Shown: positions 16,927-26,072 of the stretch, in pieces
Numbering within the stretch: position 1 is the first letter of the stretch
Layout of the letters: every line of letters begins with the position of its first letter
Source of the DNA: MGIIb-O5 sp036154155
GTDB taxonomy: Archaea > Thermoplasmatota > Poseidoniia > Poseidoniales > Thalassarchaeaceae
Assembly: GCA_036154155.1 (NCBI GenBank)
Contig: JAYZLP010000005.1
Span: 1 to 36,118 of the forward strand
DNA length: 36,118 bases
Reading direction: 5' to 3'
Made by a program: the position numbers and the translations under genes
The notes under the pieces: model-generated
What the model was told of the DNA's origin: nothing
The model's database searches: none
What the model saw: the letters and a program-made list of their open reading frames with translations, nothing else

Positions 16927-16934
16927 GACTTATG
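16927..16934. promoter_or_regulatory. Shared AT-rich promoter element between taw2 and the surface-protein gene
   Basis: ACTTATGG lies 24-31 nt upstream of the GTG at 16958 and 31-38 nt upstream of the taw2 ATG at 16896. It is the only TATA-like element in the 61-nt gap and could serve in either direction. Confidence 0.35.
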
Positions 16935-16940
16935 GTAGGG

Positions 16941-16962
16941 CGCACGCCCCCAAGGGCGTGCG
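16941..16962 (+). promoter_or_regulatory. Perfect 9-bp inverted repeat covering the start codon of the surface-protein gene
   Basis: CGCACGCCC (16941-16949) and GGGCGTGCG (16954-16962) pair without mismatch around a 4-nt loop (CCAA). The GTG start (16958-16960) is inside the right arm. In DNA it would be an operator-like palindrome between the TATA-like box and the likely transcription start. In RNA, if the transcript starts upstream, it would hide the start codon. Confidence 0.55.
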
Positions 16963-19939
16963 TCGCCATGCCCTCGCCTTGGTAATCCTCATCCTCGCAC
17001 CAATCGCGGCAGCCGCTCCCCCTCCGGGCCAGCCGGAGGTTTCCAACGACACCTGCTCAACTTGGAACAGCAGTGAGGGAGTCTGCGATGACTACCAGTC
17101 GATGCTTGACCCATCTCCAGGACAGGAGTGGATGAGGGCAATGGTGGAGGTCGAGTCCGAGGATGCAGAGATGGTGGTAATGACCGTAAAATTGGCGGTT
17201 CACGAGATGTCTAGGCAGGATTTGGACCTAGAGGACTTGGAACTCGGTGGGGACAGCACCCCCCTGGATGGTATTCCAGCCGATTACATTCGAAATTACC
17301 AGTCCCTCTCCCGAGGCGGCTCGACGGTTTCGGACAGGATGCTCCAGAGGGTGGAGGAGGTCATCGAGCAATATGTCGACATCAACTTCCCGACTGCAAA
17401 CACTTCGTCCATTACAACAATCTCGGAGATAGACTTCAGAACGCAGATGGACACCCAGTGCGTCTACGACTCTGACCAAGACTCAATTGACGAGGTCAAC
17501 GGCATGCCAAATGATCCGTTCTATCCTCCCCTATGCTTCGAATCAACACTCCTTCTGGAAGTGGACTCTGACAGGATGGGGATGGAGGAAAGCACCTCCG
17601 ACTTGAATCGAATGATGGAGGGACTTCTCGTAATGGGGGCAGAACTGGAGTCGCAGTTCACAGCATCTGCAGCCCCCGGCCACGCAATCGACCTGTCAAT
17701 ATTCCCGCCTGAATACGCAATGGCCAAGGAAGTCGAGTCACCCGGCCAAATTTGGTCTAGGAATCTGAATGGGGAGATACAGAGATTCTCCGCCCTATCT
17801 CTGGACAATACCGAGTCATCAATAGACTCAGGGGTTTCGACACAGGACCTCATTACAACTCTGAAGCACCGACCAATTTCAACTCAAACAGTGTCAATAG
17901 ACTCGCAGAGGCAGGCGCCCCTCGACATCAACCTAGTAATCGACGCTAGGGACTCTTCCAGCACTAGCTTCGATCTGGAGATAGGAATTCACCACCTCAG
18001 GGAAGAAACCCTGTCCGAATGGGGCGTTGAATTCTACGGGGGCAAGGTTTCCCTCCCATGGGTCACTTCCGACGGCATCAGGATGTTTGACCAGGAGTTT
18101 GACCAAGACCTATCCTCAATTCTGGACGGCCTTCCCGTTAGTGAGCTATCCCAGTCGTTCTCCGATGCTATTGGCACCGATGTCGGCTTCGGGTCCCCCT
18201 TCTTCGTAGACTCGGGATCTAATGACGGCCTCATGTTCCGACACACTCCCGGGGAAACCTGCGAAGAGTCTCTTCAGGTTAGGTACTGCATCGAGGGGGA
18301 TGATGCCATGGGTGACCAATGGCCGGTTTTGGTCCGCAGCACGACCCCTCCCACACAAGTCAGGTTGGCAGGGATAATCGAGAAACTACTGACAAACAGT
18401 GAAGGGGACGCATCCACCCTCGACCTGTCAAAAACAAACGATGAGGACCTAGCCAGCCTACTCAGACTATTGGAGTTGAATATTGAGATGGATGTCCAGT
18501 GGCTAAGGGACATTTTGCCAGAAAACACCCCAGAGTCGGACCTAAGGATCACAGTAATCCTCCCCAACTGGATTGAATCAACAATTGGGGACCCTGATGT
18601 CGTTGTGATTGAGATACCCAACAACGACGAGAGGGACGCTCAACTGGGGCCCACTAGGCAGTTGGGCTTCGAAGGAGCGAGCCCTTTCGATTGGGAGCAC
18701 CCCATATGCCTGGAATCGGACCCGTGCGAAGATGACAGTCCAGACCTCATTTGCTCGGCGTCTCAGAAGACCTGCGTTTCTTTCGAGGTGACCATCGACA
18801 TAGAGAAGGTGGCAATACATGAATTGACATCTTCTGCCTCGGTAGAATTCACCTCCGAGGTCGTTTTGGAGATCTACAGATTGGGAATAGACCCTGGAGA
18901 GGACGAGATCCAACTCCTCCCAGTCCCCGCCGACGCAATAAGGAGAATCATAGTCATGGGTGATCGGCTGGAGGGGGGGCTTCTCGCAGGATCTGAGTTG
19001 GAATCGACGATAGACACTGGACTGGGCGAACCAATAGACTTCGAGGTATCCAATGCAGGGATTCAGGAACTTGCCAGCATCCTTACAGAGTCCTCATCTG
19101 ACATGATCGAGGAACTGGGGGAAATTAGCCTGACAAACCAAGACCTGGGAATCGGATACTACACATTCAATGCCGACTTCTCAAGGACTCCCTTCACTGC
19201 TGATTTTGCCACTATAGGGATGAGGGACGATCCCGTCATGAGCGACAGAGTCCCACTCAGGCTCACTAGTAGCATCAATGATGCAGAGATAACAATGTCA
19301 CTGAGGCAGGACGAGGTCGACATATCGATACAACCCGCTTCGATAGCTATGCGGGCCTCCGGACTACTGGCCTCAGCATATGGAATGCCATTTTTCACCG
19401 ATACGGGTATGCAAATCGAAGGCGCATCAGTCACACAGAGGATAACTCCGCTGATGGAGCACACGGCCTTTGGGACCATCCGTTCTTCAGCAAGGTTCCA
19501 GATTCTGATGCCTGACTCAGTTAGGCTGGTCTCGTTCGAGAGCGAGATGGGGCTAGGGGAACTCGGAGAGATGGGAGGGAGGCAAGTCTTGAATTACTCA
19601 CTACCAATATGCCCCGATGCAGAATCATGGGCACAATGTAGCAGGGATTCCAACACTGACAAGGTGACCTACTCAATCGAGGTAACCTGGGTTTTCATAG
19701 TAGGGGAACTGGCTCCCTACGTCTTCGTACTCTTGGTATTCACCTTATTGTCAATCAGCAGATTCCGTAGGAAGAGGAAGGAGAGGAAGGAGAGGAAGAC
19801 AAAGAGGCTCGCAGATACGGAGGCGAAGGAACTGGAAGTCACAATGGAACGGGAGTTCGGAAAACTGGAGGACAATCTCGTTGTAGTGGACGAGCAGTTC
19901 TTCGAGGAATCAGACTCTAATGATGGAAATGATCCCTGA
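16958..19939 (+). CDS. Large type I surface protein, function unknown
   Basis: 993 aa from the GTG at 16958, which begins a clear signal peptide (VRRHALALVILILAPIAAAA). The frame is open back to 16592, but that part is antisense to taw2. Almost the whole chain is predicted to be outside the cell: acidic, with few Cys and no domain I recognise. One TM helix near residues 915-937 is followed by a strongly basic KERKERK stretch and a 40-residue acidic tail inside. Two regions look duplicated: VKLAVHEMS...GIPADYIRNYQSL near the N-terminus and EKVAIHELT...PVPADAIRRIIVM in the second half, each followed by an LESxx block. The 3' end overlaps uvrC by 23 nt. Possible roles are adhesion, or a surface-layer or receptor component; undecided. 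Confidence 0.8.
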   Translation: MRRHALALVILILAPIAAAAPPPGQPEVSNDTCSTWNSSEGVCDDYQSMLDPSPGQEWMRAMVEVESEDAEMVVMTVKLAVHEMSRQDLDLEDLELGGDSTPLDGIPADYIRNYQSLSRGGSTVSDRMLQRVEEVIEQYVDINFPTANTSSITTISEIDFRTQMDTQCVYDSDQDSIDEVNGMPNDPFYPPLCFESTLLLEVDSDRMGMEESTSDLNRMMEGLLVMGAELESQFTASAAPGHAIDLSIFPPEYAMAKEVESPGQIWSRNLNGEIQRFSALSLDNTESSIDSGVSTQDLITTLKHRPISTQTVSIDSQRQAPLDINLVIDARDSSSTSFDLEIGIHHLREETLSEWGVEFYGGKVSLPWVTSDGIRMFDQEFDQDLSSILDGLPVSELSQSFSDAIGTDVGFGSPFFVDSGSNDGLMFRHTPGETCEESLQVRYCIEGDDAMGDQWPVLVRSTTPPTQVRLAGIIEKLLTNSEGDASTLDLSKTNDEDLASLLRLLELNIEMDVQWLRDILPENTPESDLRITVILPNWIESTIGDPDVVVIEIPNNDERDAQLGPTRQLGFEGASPFDWEHPICLESDPCEDDSPDLICSASQKTCVSFEVTIDIEKVAIHELTSSASVEFTSEVVLEIYRLGIDPGEDEIQLLPVPADAIRRIIVMGDRLEGGLLAGSELESTIDTGLGEPIDFEVSNAGIQELASILTESSSDMIEELGEISLTNQDLGIGYYTFNADFSRTPFTADFATIGMRDDPVMSDRVPLRLTSSINDAEITMSLRQDEVDISIQPASIAMRASGLLASAYGMPFFTDTGMQIEGASVTQRITPLMEHTAFGTIRSSARFQILMPDSVRLVSFESEMGLGELGEMGGRQVLNYSLPICPDAESWAQCSRDSNTDKVTYSIEVTWVFIVGELAPYVFVLLVFTLLSISRFRRKRKERKERKTKRLADTEAKELEVTMEREFGKLEDNLVVVDEQFFEESDSNDGNDP
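19776..19799 (+). repeat. 9-nt tandem repeat in the surface-protein tail
   Basis: The unit GGAAGGAGA occurs 2.7 times and encodes the Lys-Glu-Arg repeats just after the TM helix. Such a repeat can expand or contract in units of three residues without breaking the frame. Confidence 0.7.
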
Positions 19940-21617
19940 TCCTCTCTGCCATAGCCTCGCCGATTCCAGGTGCCTTCCTCAGTTCTTCCAAGCTAGCATG
20001 CTCAATCCCCCTCCTCCCTCCAAAATGTCGCAGAAGTGACTGTATCTTCTTCGCCCCCAGTCCTTCAATTTCCTCAAGTGGGTCCTTGAGCGCTCCCTTA
20101 GATCTCCTTTTCCTATGGTACTGATTGACAAATCTGTGAGCCTCGTCCCTAGAGTGAATTAGCGCCCTCCCCCTCCTATCGAGAATGATAGGGCCCCTGC
20201 CCACAATGTGGAGAGTCTCCTCCCTCTTGGCCAATGAAGCGAGAAGAAAGCTACCTTCCGGAATCTTGTCCTCAAGCATCTTTCCGATGGTAGAGAGATG
20301 GGTCTCACCCCCGTCAAGGAGCAACAAATCCGGCCATTCATCCTGATGCTTCAGCCACCGCTCTATGACCTCGGACATCATCCTTAGATCGTCATTAGCT
20401 TCGGTCTTCACCCTGTATGTCCTGTATTCCTTCTTGGATGGACGGCCATTTCTGAAAACAACCGAAGCCCCAACACGCTCTACCCCCTGGAGTTGGGCCA
20501 TATCGAAGCAAACCAAGTGGTTCAGAGAATCCAGCCCAAGTAGCTTTGCCGCATCGTCCGCGGCCTTCTGCTCTAGGCTACCGGAACTCTTGCCCCAAGA
20601 ACGCCTAACCAGAACCTCTGCGTTCCTGTCAGCCATCCTTCGAAGCTTTGCTAGATCGCCCCTAACTGGAATCCTGACTGCAACATTGGATCCCCTGGTC
20701 TCGGACAGCCAAGACTCTACTGATTCGCCGACCTGCGAAGGCACTAGGACACTCTTCGGTGGCCTCCTATTCGAGTAATGTTCTACCAGGACGCAGGAGA
20801 CGGACTCTGAAACATCCCCCCTGTGGATAAGCGGGTATTCGGTTTGGCCCTCTACCACCCCTTCTTTTGCGTGGAGGATTGTTACCATCCCCGAGTCACC
20901 CATCGAAGCAAAACCTATCGCATCACAATCCTGGTAGAACCTGCTGTGAATTGCCTGCTCTGAGATCGTACCATTCACCGACGCGATCATGTTCCTCGAC
21001 CTAGCTGCGGCTTCATATCTCAGATTCTTGCTATGCTCGTCCATTTCATCCTGAAGTCCCTTGATGAGGACTCTAGCATCGCCATCCAGAATGCTCACAA
21101 CCGCCTTTACCCTACGATGGTAGTCATCAGGATCATCCGACTCAATATATCCGAATGGTAGATTGTTCCTATTGTCTCTGATCCCGAAGAACCTCCTTAG
21201 CAGTTCAACGACTTTCTTCGCTGCACCGGCATCAGTAAACGGGCCCCAACGCTTCGAACCCTCTGGAGGGTGCCTCGAGTACAGTATGCGGGGCAACTCG
21301 TGGGAAGTTATTGCAATGAACGGGAAAGACTTGTCATCTTTCATGAGGGAATTGTACCTGGGCTTGTGCTTACGAATTAGCTGCCTTTCCAATATTAGGG
21401 CCTCAGAAGGGCTCTTGGTTACAATGAAGTCCACTCTATCGGATTCTGCGACGAGCCTAGGTATCATCTCACGATCAGGATTTTGAGCGAAGTAAGAAGA
21501 AACTCTGGATTTGATATCAGTGGCCTTTCCCACATACATTACCCTGTCATCCCTCCTCGTGAATAGGTAAACCCCGGGCTTACGAGGAAGGTCAAGAGAT
21601 GGCCTGTCGACTGGCAT
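19917..21617 (-). CDS. uvrC: UvrABC excinuclease subunit C lacking the cysteine cluster
   Basis: Makes the two incisions around DNA lesions in nucleotide excision repair. 566 aa from the ATG at 21617; the frame is open to 21872 but overlaps the divergent ATPase gene. GIY-YIG nuclease: PGVYLF at 14-19 and MYVGKA at 27-32. UVR helices at about 185-215. The RNase H-like nuclease has Asp372 (CFDMAQ), Asp409/410, Asp435 (LLLLDGG) and His494 (RDEAHRF). Helix-hairpin-helix motifs (about 515-562) end the protein. Between GIY-YIG and UVR, where bacterial UvrC has four Cys that hold a 4Fe-4S cluster, residues 147-165 are a short Cys-free segment. UvrA and UvrB are not in the window. Confidence 0.95.
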   Translation of the reverse strand: MPVDRPSLDLPRKPGVYLFTRRDDRVMYVGKATDIKSRVSSYFAQNPDREMIPRLVAESDRVDFIVTKSPSEALILERQLIRKHKPRYNSLMKDDKSFPFIAITSHELPRILYSRHPPEGSKRWGPFTDAGAAKKVVELLRRFFGIRDNRNNLPFGYIESDDPDDYHRRVKAVVSILDGDARVLIKGLQDEMDEHSKNLRYEAAARSRNMIASVNGTISEQAIHSRFYQDCDAIGFASMGDSGMVTILHAKEGVVEGQTEYPLIHRGDVSESVSCVLVEHYSNRRPPKSVLVPSQVGESVESWLSETRGSNVAVRIPVRGDLAKLRRMADRNAEVLVRRSWGKSSGSLEQKAADDAAKLLGLDSLNHLVCFDMAQLQGVERVGASVVFRNGRPSKKEYRTYRVKTEANDDLRMMSEVIERWLKHQDEWPDLLLLDGGETHLSTIGKMLEDKIPEGSFLLASLAKREETLHIVGRGPIILDRRGRALIHSRDEAHRFVNQYHRKRRSKGALKDPLEEIEGLGAKKIQSLLRHFGGRRGIEHASLEELRKAPGIGEAMAERIRDHFHH

Positions 21618-21654
21618 TTCCGTTGATGCGCCGGAGGTCAATACCCATGAACCC

Positions 21655-23844
21655 GTGCCTCGCCACAGGCTCGTGCTTACCGAGGCGCAGACGAGAATCC
21701 TCGCCCGTCTGAGCGAGTTCTCAGAGTCTTTGGAAACTGCTTGGGACGTTCCCAGGAGCATTTCCCTACCAGGGCTCGCAGAGTCCCTAGGTGTGGTCCG
21801 TTCGGCTCTCCACTCCCCGCTATCTTCGCTAGAGGATGAGAATCTCGTCTTTACACGAAATGCACATGTCATTGGGGGTGGAAGTCGGCGCAGAACCGTA
21901 GTTCACATCACAAAGAATGGCAGGCAGGAGTTGGAGAAGTCAGGATATTCCGCCACAACCGTCTCAGGGGCCAAGTTCGGGCCCGTCCCCGACGCAGTGG
22001 CAATGAGCGGGCGCATCGAAGAGTTTGATCACATCACATCTTCCATCTCCGATGGAAAGTCCATCGTTCTCAGTGGCCTGCCAGGTATCGGAAAATCCAC
22101 TCTCGCCGGTGCGGCAACCGAACATTTCAGTGACATGGGATGGACGATTAGGTGGGCTTCTTGCAACCTCGACAGTGATGTTTCTGCCATAGGGAGAATG
22201 TGGCTGGGAGAAAACTCCCCATCCGACCCTTCTGCGATATTGTCGGCAGCAAGTTCCGCTAGGACTCTACTGGTTATTGACGAGGCACAGGAGCTACACC
22301 CAAGGCACGTTGCTACCGTATCCGAGTTCCTCAATGAGGCATTATCTGGGACTTCGCCAGTCCTCGTTGTCGTCAGGGCTCCCAGCCCATTCGGAGAACT
22401 GGAAGGGTATCACGATTACAGGATTGGGGGATTGGACATCGAGTCTGCGACCTCACTGCTTCCGGGAGTCGGTGAAGATTCAGCAAGGGACATCATCGAG
22501 GCCCTTGGGGGGCACCCTCTGGCTATTCGACTGTGGTCCCCTGAAGAGGGAATCCCAGAGAAAGCCGAGGCCATTCAGGAATATGTCCAGTCAACAGTAA
22601 TCAGGAGACTCAGCTCCGATGGCCAAGGTTCTCTGGACGAACTCTCCCTCTCCCCAATACCACTCGAGATCTCAGAGATGGCTAGTGAGGAGGGCACGTT
22701 CGAGCTCGACGAATCTGCGGTTCTAAGATGGAGCGGAGAGGCAGTAGAGCCGCATCATCTGGTTCGAAACGTAAGAAGGGCCTCTTGGTCGAGCGAAAGA
22801 GCGGCAACACTCCACTCAGAAGCCGCAGAAAGGTGGTCAGGAATAGAGGGGGCTAGGGCGAGGAGGCTCGAGGCACATCATAGGATGGAGAGAGGGGATG
22901 ATTCCGACGCGATTTGGATTTCCGAGAATATTCAGGAGATAGTCGAAAATGACAGCTCCGCTGCAGCCATTCTGCTAGAAAGCGCTGTGAATATTTCCGA
23001 AGACCCAGCGATCAGGGAGTCAGCCGTCAATCTAGCACTTGAGAGGGGGGAGGTGGAAATTGCCGACTCGCACATTTCTGAACTTCCGGATGACGCCTCT
23101 AGGAAACTACTCTCAGCACGTTCGGCTAGGATGAAGGGAAGGTCATCAGAAGCGGACAGCCTAGAGCGTGACGCTATTTCCATGCTAGAGCCTTCTGAGA
23201 GAGCGAGGGCATCGGTCTCATCCCTGGTCAGGCTCTATGACGACAGGCTTCCGGGAACCATCTCTAAGGAACTCTCGAGGTCCCTGAAATCGAGGATTTC
23301 AGAGATCGACCTATCCGGACTCTCTCAGTCAGATTTCGAAGCAGCAAAACTGGCAATAGACCTAATTCGGCATGGAATCGCACTGAGCTCCTCAGACCTC
23401 TCCGCCGCATCTAAGTCTCGTGCCTCCATAGAGAGGAGACTAGGTCACGACAACCCAAGAATCGCACTATTGGACCTAAGATCTAGGCTGGCAGCGAGGT
23501 CCGATGGAAGAGCCTCAACAGAGGCGATAGAGGCATCACGTAAGTTCATCGAAGAGTGCGAATCCCCTCTGGACAGAATCAGGATAATTCATGCCACACT
23601 GGAATCTTGTGGGCCATCCCCTCCCGATTGGCTAGTTTCAGCCCATTCGGAGGCATCGAAGGTCCAATTGAGGGAAGACGTTGCAGCATTCAGGAGACTG
23701 TCCGCCCAGAGGTGGTACTGGCGAGGCATCCTGGAACCGAACCTTCGCCTCTCGCACTGGAACGAGGCCATCAGCAGATTCAGGAAGGCGGAGTGCAATA
23801 ATGCAGCCAATGAACTTGCAACTATGCTTGCAAGGGGCCTGTGA
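21655..23844 (+). CDS. Winged-helix / STAND-like ATPase with helical C-terminus
   Basis: 729 aa. Residues 5-98 look like a winged-helix domain with a basic wing (GGGSRRRTVVHITKNG). An NTPase follows with Walker A GLPGIGKST (141-149), Walker B LLVIDEAQELH (205-215), and GGHPLAIRLW, the GxP motif typical of STAND/AP-ATPases. From about residue 320 to the end the chain is rich in Ala, Ser, Glu and Arg and reads as helical repeats of TPR type. STAND proteins act as signal-controlled switches, as regulators or in defence. The start is GTG; GGAGGTC lies 15 nt upstream, rather far. Divergent from uvrC by 37 nt, so shared control is possible. Trigger unknown. Confidence 0.8.
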   Translation: MPRHRLVLTEAQTRILARLSEFSESLETAWDVPRSISLPGLAESLGVVRSALHSPLSSLEDENLVFTRNAHVIGGGSRRRTVVHITKNGRQELEKSGYSATTVSGAKFGPVPDAVAMSGRIEEFDHITSSISDGKSIVLSGLPGIGKSTLAGAATEHFSDMGWTIRWASCNLDSDVSAIGRMWLGENSPSDPSAILSAASSARTLLVIDEAQELHPRHVATVSEFLNEALSGTSPVLVVVRAPSPFGELEGYHDYRIGGLDIESATSLLPGVGEDSARDIIEALGGHPLAIRLWSPEEGIPEKAEAIQEYVQSTVIRRLSSDGQGSLDELSLSPIPLEISEMASEEGTFELDESAVLRWSGEAVEPHHLVRNVRRASWSSERAATLHSEAAERWSGIEGARARRLEAHHRMERGDDSDAIWISENIQEIVENDSSAAAILLESAVNISEDPAIRESAVNLALERGEVEIADSHISELPDDASRKLLSARSARMKGRSSEADSLERDAISMLEPSERARASVSSLVRLYDDRLPGTISKELSRSLKSRISEIDLSGLSQSDFEAAKLAIDLIRHGIALSSSDLSAASKSRASIERRLGHDNPRIALLDLRSRLAARSDGRASTEAIEASRKFIEECESPLDRIRIIHATLESCGPSPPDWLVSAHSEASKVQLREDVAAFRRLSAQRWYWRGILEPNLRLSHWNEAISRFRKAECNNAANELATMLARGL

Positions 23845-23845
23845 A

Positions 23846-25831
23846 TCATCCAGAAGATTGACTCGAGCCCTCTTCTGAAGACATTGCCTCAACAACCTCT
23901 TCTATCTCATCATAGAACTCTTCATCATCGAAGTACCCACTTTCCTTGAGCCGAACTCCGGTGAATACCAGTGTCACAAGAAGAAGCAATACGAGCACTG
24001 ACAAAACCCCGATCAGGATTCCTGCAAACGAATCGCCCGCCGCTTCCTCCTCCACTTTCTCCTCGCCGATGATGTGGATATTCACAGCTAGATTGGTCGA
24101 AGCCTCGTCCCCTGAAATAGCTCTCACAAGAATCACCTGTTCACCTTCGATAGTATTGTTGGGCAGGTATTTCAGCCTGTCAACAAGCAGTCCATGAGTC
24201 ACTTCAAACTGAGGGTCGCCAATATTGAAATCCGCCAGATTCATCCAATTGTCCCTCATGTCCCAAGTTCTCCACTGCACTCTCTGAATCCCTCCATCCA
24301 GGTTGTAAACCACGGAATCCCCCGGGCCGACCTGAACTCTGTTGTCCATCCCGTACTCACTTTCCAGAGTTATGTTGAGTGACAAACTCAACTCATAGTG
24401 ATAGTTAGCAGCCTCCTCCACCGATGGAAGGGCATTGACATGCCCATGTCCATACACATTGTTCTGGCGATTCTTTGGTATGGCATCCTCTGCACATGGC
24501 TCATTTGCAGCCATGTAGTGACACTGCCGGTAAGTAGCAGTCTCCTGCATCATGTTCCTGATGTCGAACGGAGACAAATCCGGATTCGCTTGGAACATCA
24601 ACACCGCTACGCCAGCAGCGCCAGGAGTGGCCATGCTCGTTCCAGATAGCGCGACGTATCCAGTACCAGTATTGGCGTCGGGAGCCATAACATCACTGCC
24701 CACGAAGGCAAGGTTCGGTTTGATGCGCCCTTCCTCAGTAGGCCCCTGGCTAGAATAAATCGCTATTGCTGTGTTCTTGTCAAGGGCACCGACAGTAATC
24801 ACGTCTTCAGCACTTCCGGGAGTGCCAATGGTCGCTGGTCCGGCGCTATTTCCCGCTGCTATGAAGAGCGCCACACCAGCCCTCATCATCTCATTCCCCA
24901 TCCTATTGACCGACTCCTCCTCAGAGGATGTCCACTCGATCGCACCCGGGCCACCGAGGCTCATGCTGGCAGCTCTGATGTTGAACTCGTGTCTTTTTTC
25001 CACGGTCCACTCCATTCCAGCCATGACCTGCGCAAAGGACCCGCTCCCCCCATCGCTTAGCACCTTGACCCCAACCAGGTTCGCACTGGGGGCGACTCCG
25101 ACGTATTCGTAGGTGGGTGCTCCTGTTCCAGTGGTAATCCCAGCACAGTGTGTTCCGTGGCCGTTTCCGTCATATGGTTCGACCTCCGAACCATTCCTTA
25201 GTCCGGGATTATTCACAGCATCGTAGAATGCCAGAATCTTAGGGTCGTTGGTCGAATTGTCATCATCCAGGTCATCCAGACCAGAATGGTTCCCGTCAAT
25301 CCCGGTGTCTATGATGGCCATTGTTATCCCCTCTCCGGTGTAACCCGTATCTTGCCAAACCATATCGACACCATGAACTCCGTTAACGTCATTCATCTGG
25401 ACCTCCAGTCTCCCATCCAGCTCCACAAAGACCACTCCACGAAGTTGGACGAGTTCGTGAATCAGATCAAAGGAGACGGTCCCTGCGATGGAGTCAATCA
25501 GCCAATATCTGAATTGGGTCTCGAATCCGACAGATTCCTCCAGCATCTCCTGATCATCTGCAGTTGGTGTGTGGTCAAAATCCACAATTACGGAAATCCT
25601 ACCGTTTTCGTCAACGTAGTCATAGTGGTCCGAGTTTGCGGCCTTCCAAATCGCATCGTGAATAAAGTCCCCATCATGATCCATGTTGGTGTTCTCCCAC
25701 CAGTTGGATTCCGGGGAATCGCCACTTGATTCGGGAGATACGGGAACAGCTGCAGCGAGTGCAGGTAGGACCATTAGGCCAAGAACAGTAACCGCTACTA
25801 TTCTTCTTCTAATTTCTGAAGTTCGAGACAT
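23846..25831 (-). CDS. Cell-surface subtilisin-like serine protease (S8), membrane-anchored
   Basis: 661 aa from the ATG at 25831 (a TTG at 25840 would overlap the previous gene). Signal peptide (about 1-28), propeptide (about 78-146), then the catalytic domain with Asp175 (IIDTGIDG), His225 (GNGHGTHCAG), oxyanion Asn328 (AAGNSAG) and Ser399 (SGTSMATPG). After a beta-rich domain (about 460-600) comes a TM helix near 608-633 and an acidic cytoplasmic tail ending in Ser-rich residues. It is the third gene of an operon with two RAM-domain proteins; the gap to the preceding stop is only 5 nt. It ends 1 nt from the convergent ATPase stop. Likely degrades external protein. Activity is well supported by motifs. 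Confidence 0.94.
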   Translation of the reverse strand: MSRTSEIRRRIVAVTVLGLMVLPALAAAVPVSPESSGDSPESNWWENTNMDHDGDFIHDAIWKAANSDHYDYVDENGRISVIVDFDHTPTADDQEMLEESVGFETQFRYWLIDSIAGTVSFDLIHELVQLRGVVFVELDGRLEVQMNDVNGVHGVDMVWQDTGYTGEGITMAIIDTGIDGNHSGLDDLDDDNSTNDPKILAFYDAVNNPGLRNGSEVEPYDGNGHGTHCAGITTGTGAPTYEYVGVAPSANLVGVKVLSDGGSGSFAQVMAGMEWTVEKRHEFNIRAASMSLGGPGAIEWTSSEEESVNRMGNEMMRAGVALFIAAGNSAGPATIGTPGSAEDVITVGALDKNTAIAIYSSQGPTEEGRIKPNLAFVGSDVMAPDANTGTGYVALSGTSMATPGAAGVAVLMFQANPDLSPFDIRNMMQETATYRQCHYMAANEPCAEDAIPKNRQNNVYGHGHVNALPSVEEAANYHYELSLSLNITLESEYGMDNRVQVGPGDSVVYNLDGGIQRVQWRTWDMRDNWMNLADFNIGDPQFEVTHGLLVDRLKYLPNNTIEGEQVILVRAISGDEASTNLAVNIHIIGEEKVEEEAAGDSFAGILIGVLSVLVLLLLVTLVFTGVRLKESGYFDDEEFYDEIEEVVEAMSSEEGSSQSSG

Positions 25832-25836
25832 AGTAA

Positions 25837-26070
25837 TCAAATCTCGGCACCGATGAGCGTCCGAGTCTCCGCAATTCCTTCAATTGACCTAATTTCCTGA
25901 ACAATGCAGCGAGTCAGCTCGGACTCATCGTCGGCCTCTACCTTCACGAACAGGTCATGCATTCCGAAAACTATCCATTGTCCAGATACAGAAGACAAGC
26001 TGGAAACAGCCTCCCTAACTGAAACCTCGGCCCCGGGCTCGGTTGTAATTAGAACAAAACCGACAGCCAT
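25837..26070 (-). CDS. Stand-alone Lrp/AsnC ligand-binding (RAM) domain protein, copy 1
   Basis: 77 aa: only the C-terminal effector domain of Lrp/AsnC regulators (PF01037 type), with no DNA-binding helix-turn-helix. The fold is suggested by GFVLITTEPGAE at the start, VSGQWIVFGMHDLFVKVEA in the middle and the IRSIEGIAETRTLI ending. Such domains form dimers or octamers and bind amino acids or other small molecules. It starts 2 nt after the previous RAM gene and has a clear Shine-Dalgarno (26077-26082). Roughly a third identical to its neighbour. It may sense amino acids or oligomerise with a full-length Lrp elsewhere; that is inference. Confidence 0.87.
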   Translation of the reverse strand: MAVGFVLITTEPGAEVSVREAVSSLSSVSGQWIVFGMHDLFVKVEADDESELTRCIVQEIRSIEGIAETRTLIGAEI

Positions 26071-26072
26071 CT

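Noticed and set aside
16592..16957. N-terminal extension of the 993-aa surface protein
   Set aside because: It lies antisense to taw2, and the signal peptide begins only at the GTG at 16958.
19776..19799. Possible CRISPR-like or mobile repeat
   Set aside because: It is a short in-frame microsatellite within a coding region, with no spacers.
21618..21872. N-terminal extension of UvrC
   Set aside because: It overlaps the divergent ATPase gene and precedes the normal family start PRKPGVYLF by far too many residues.
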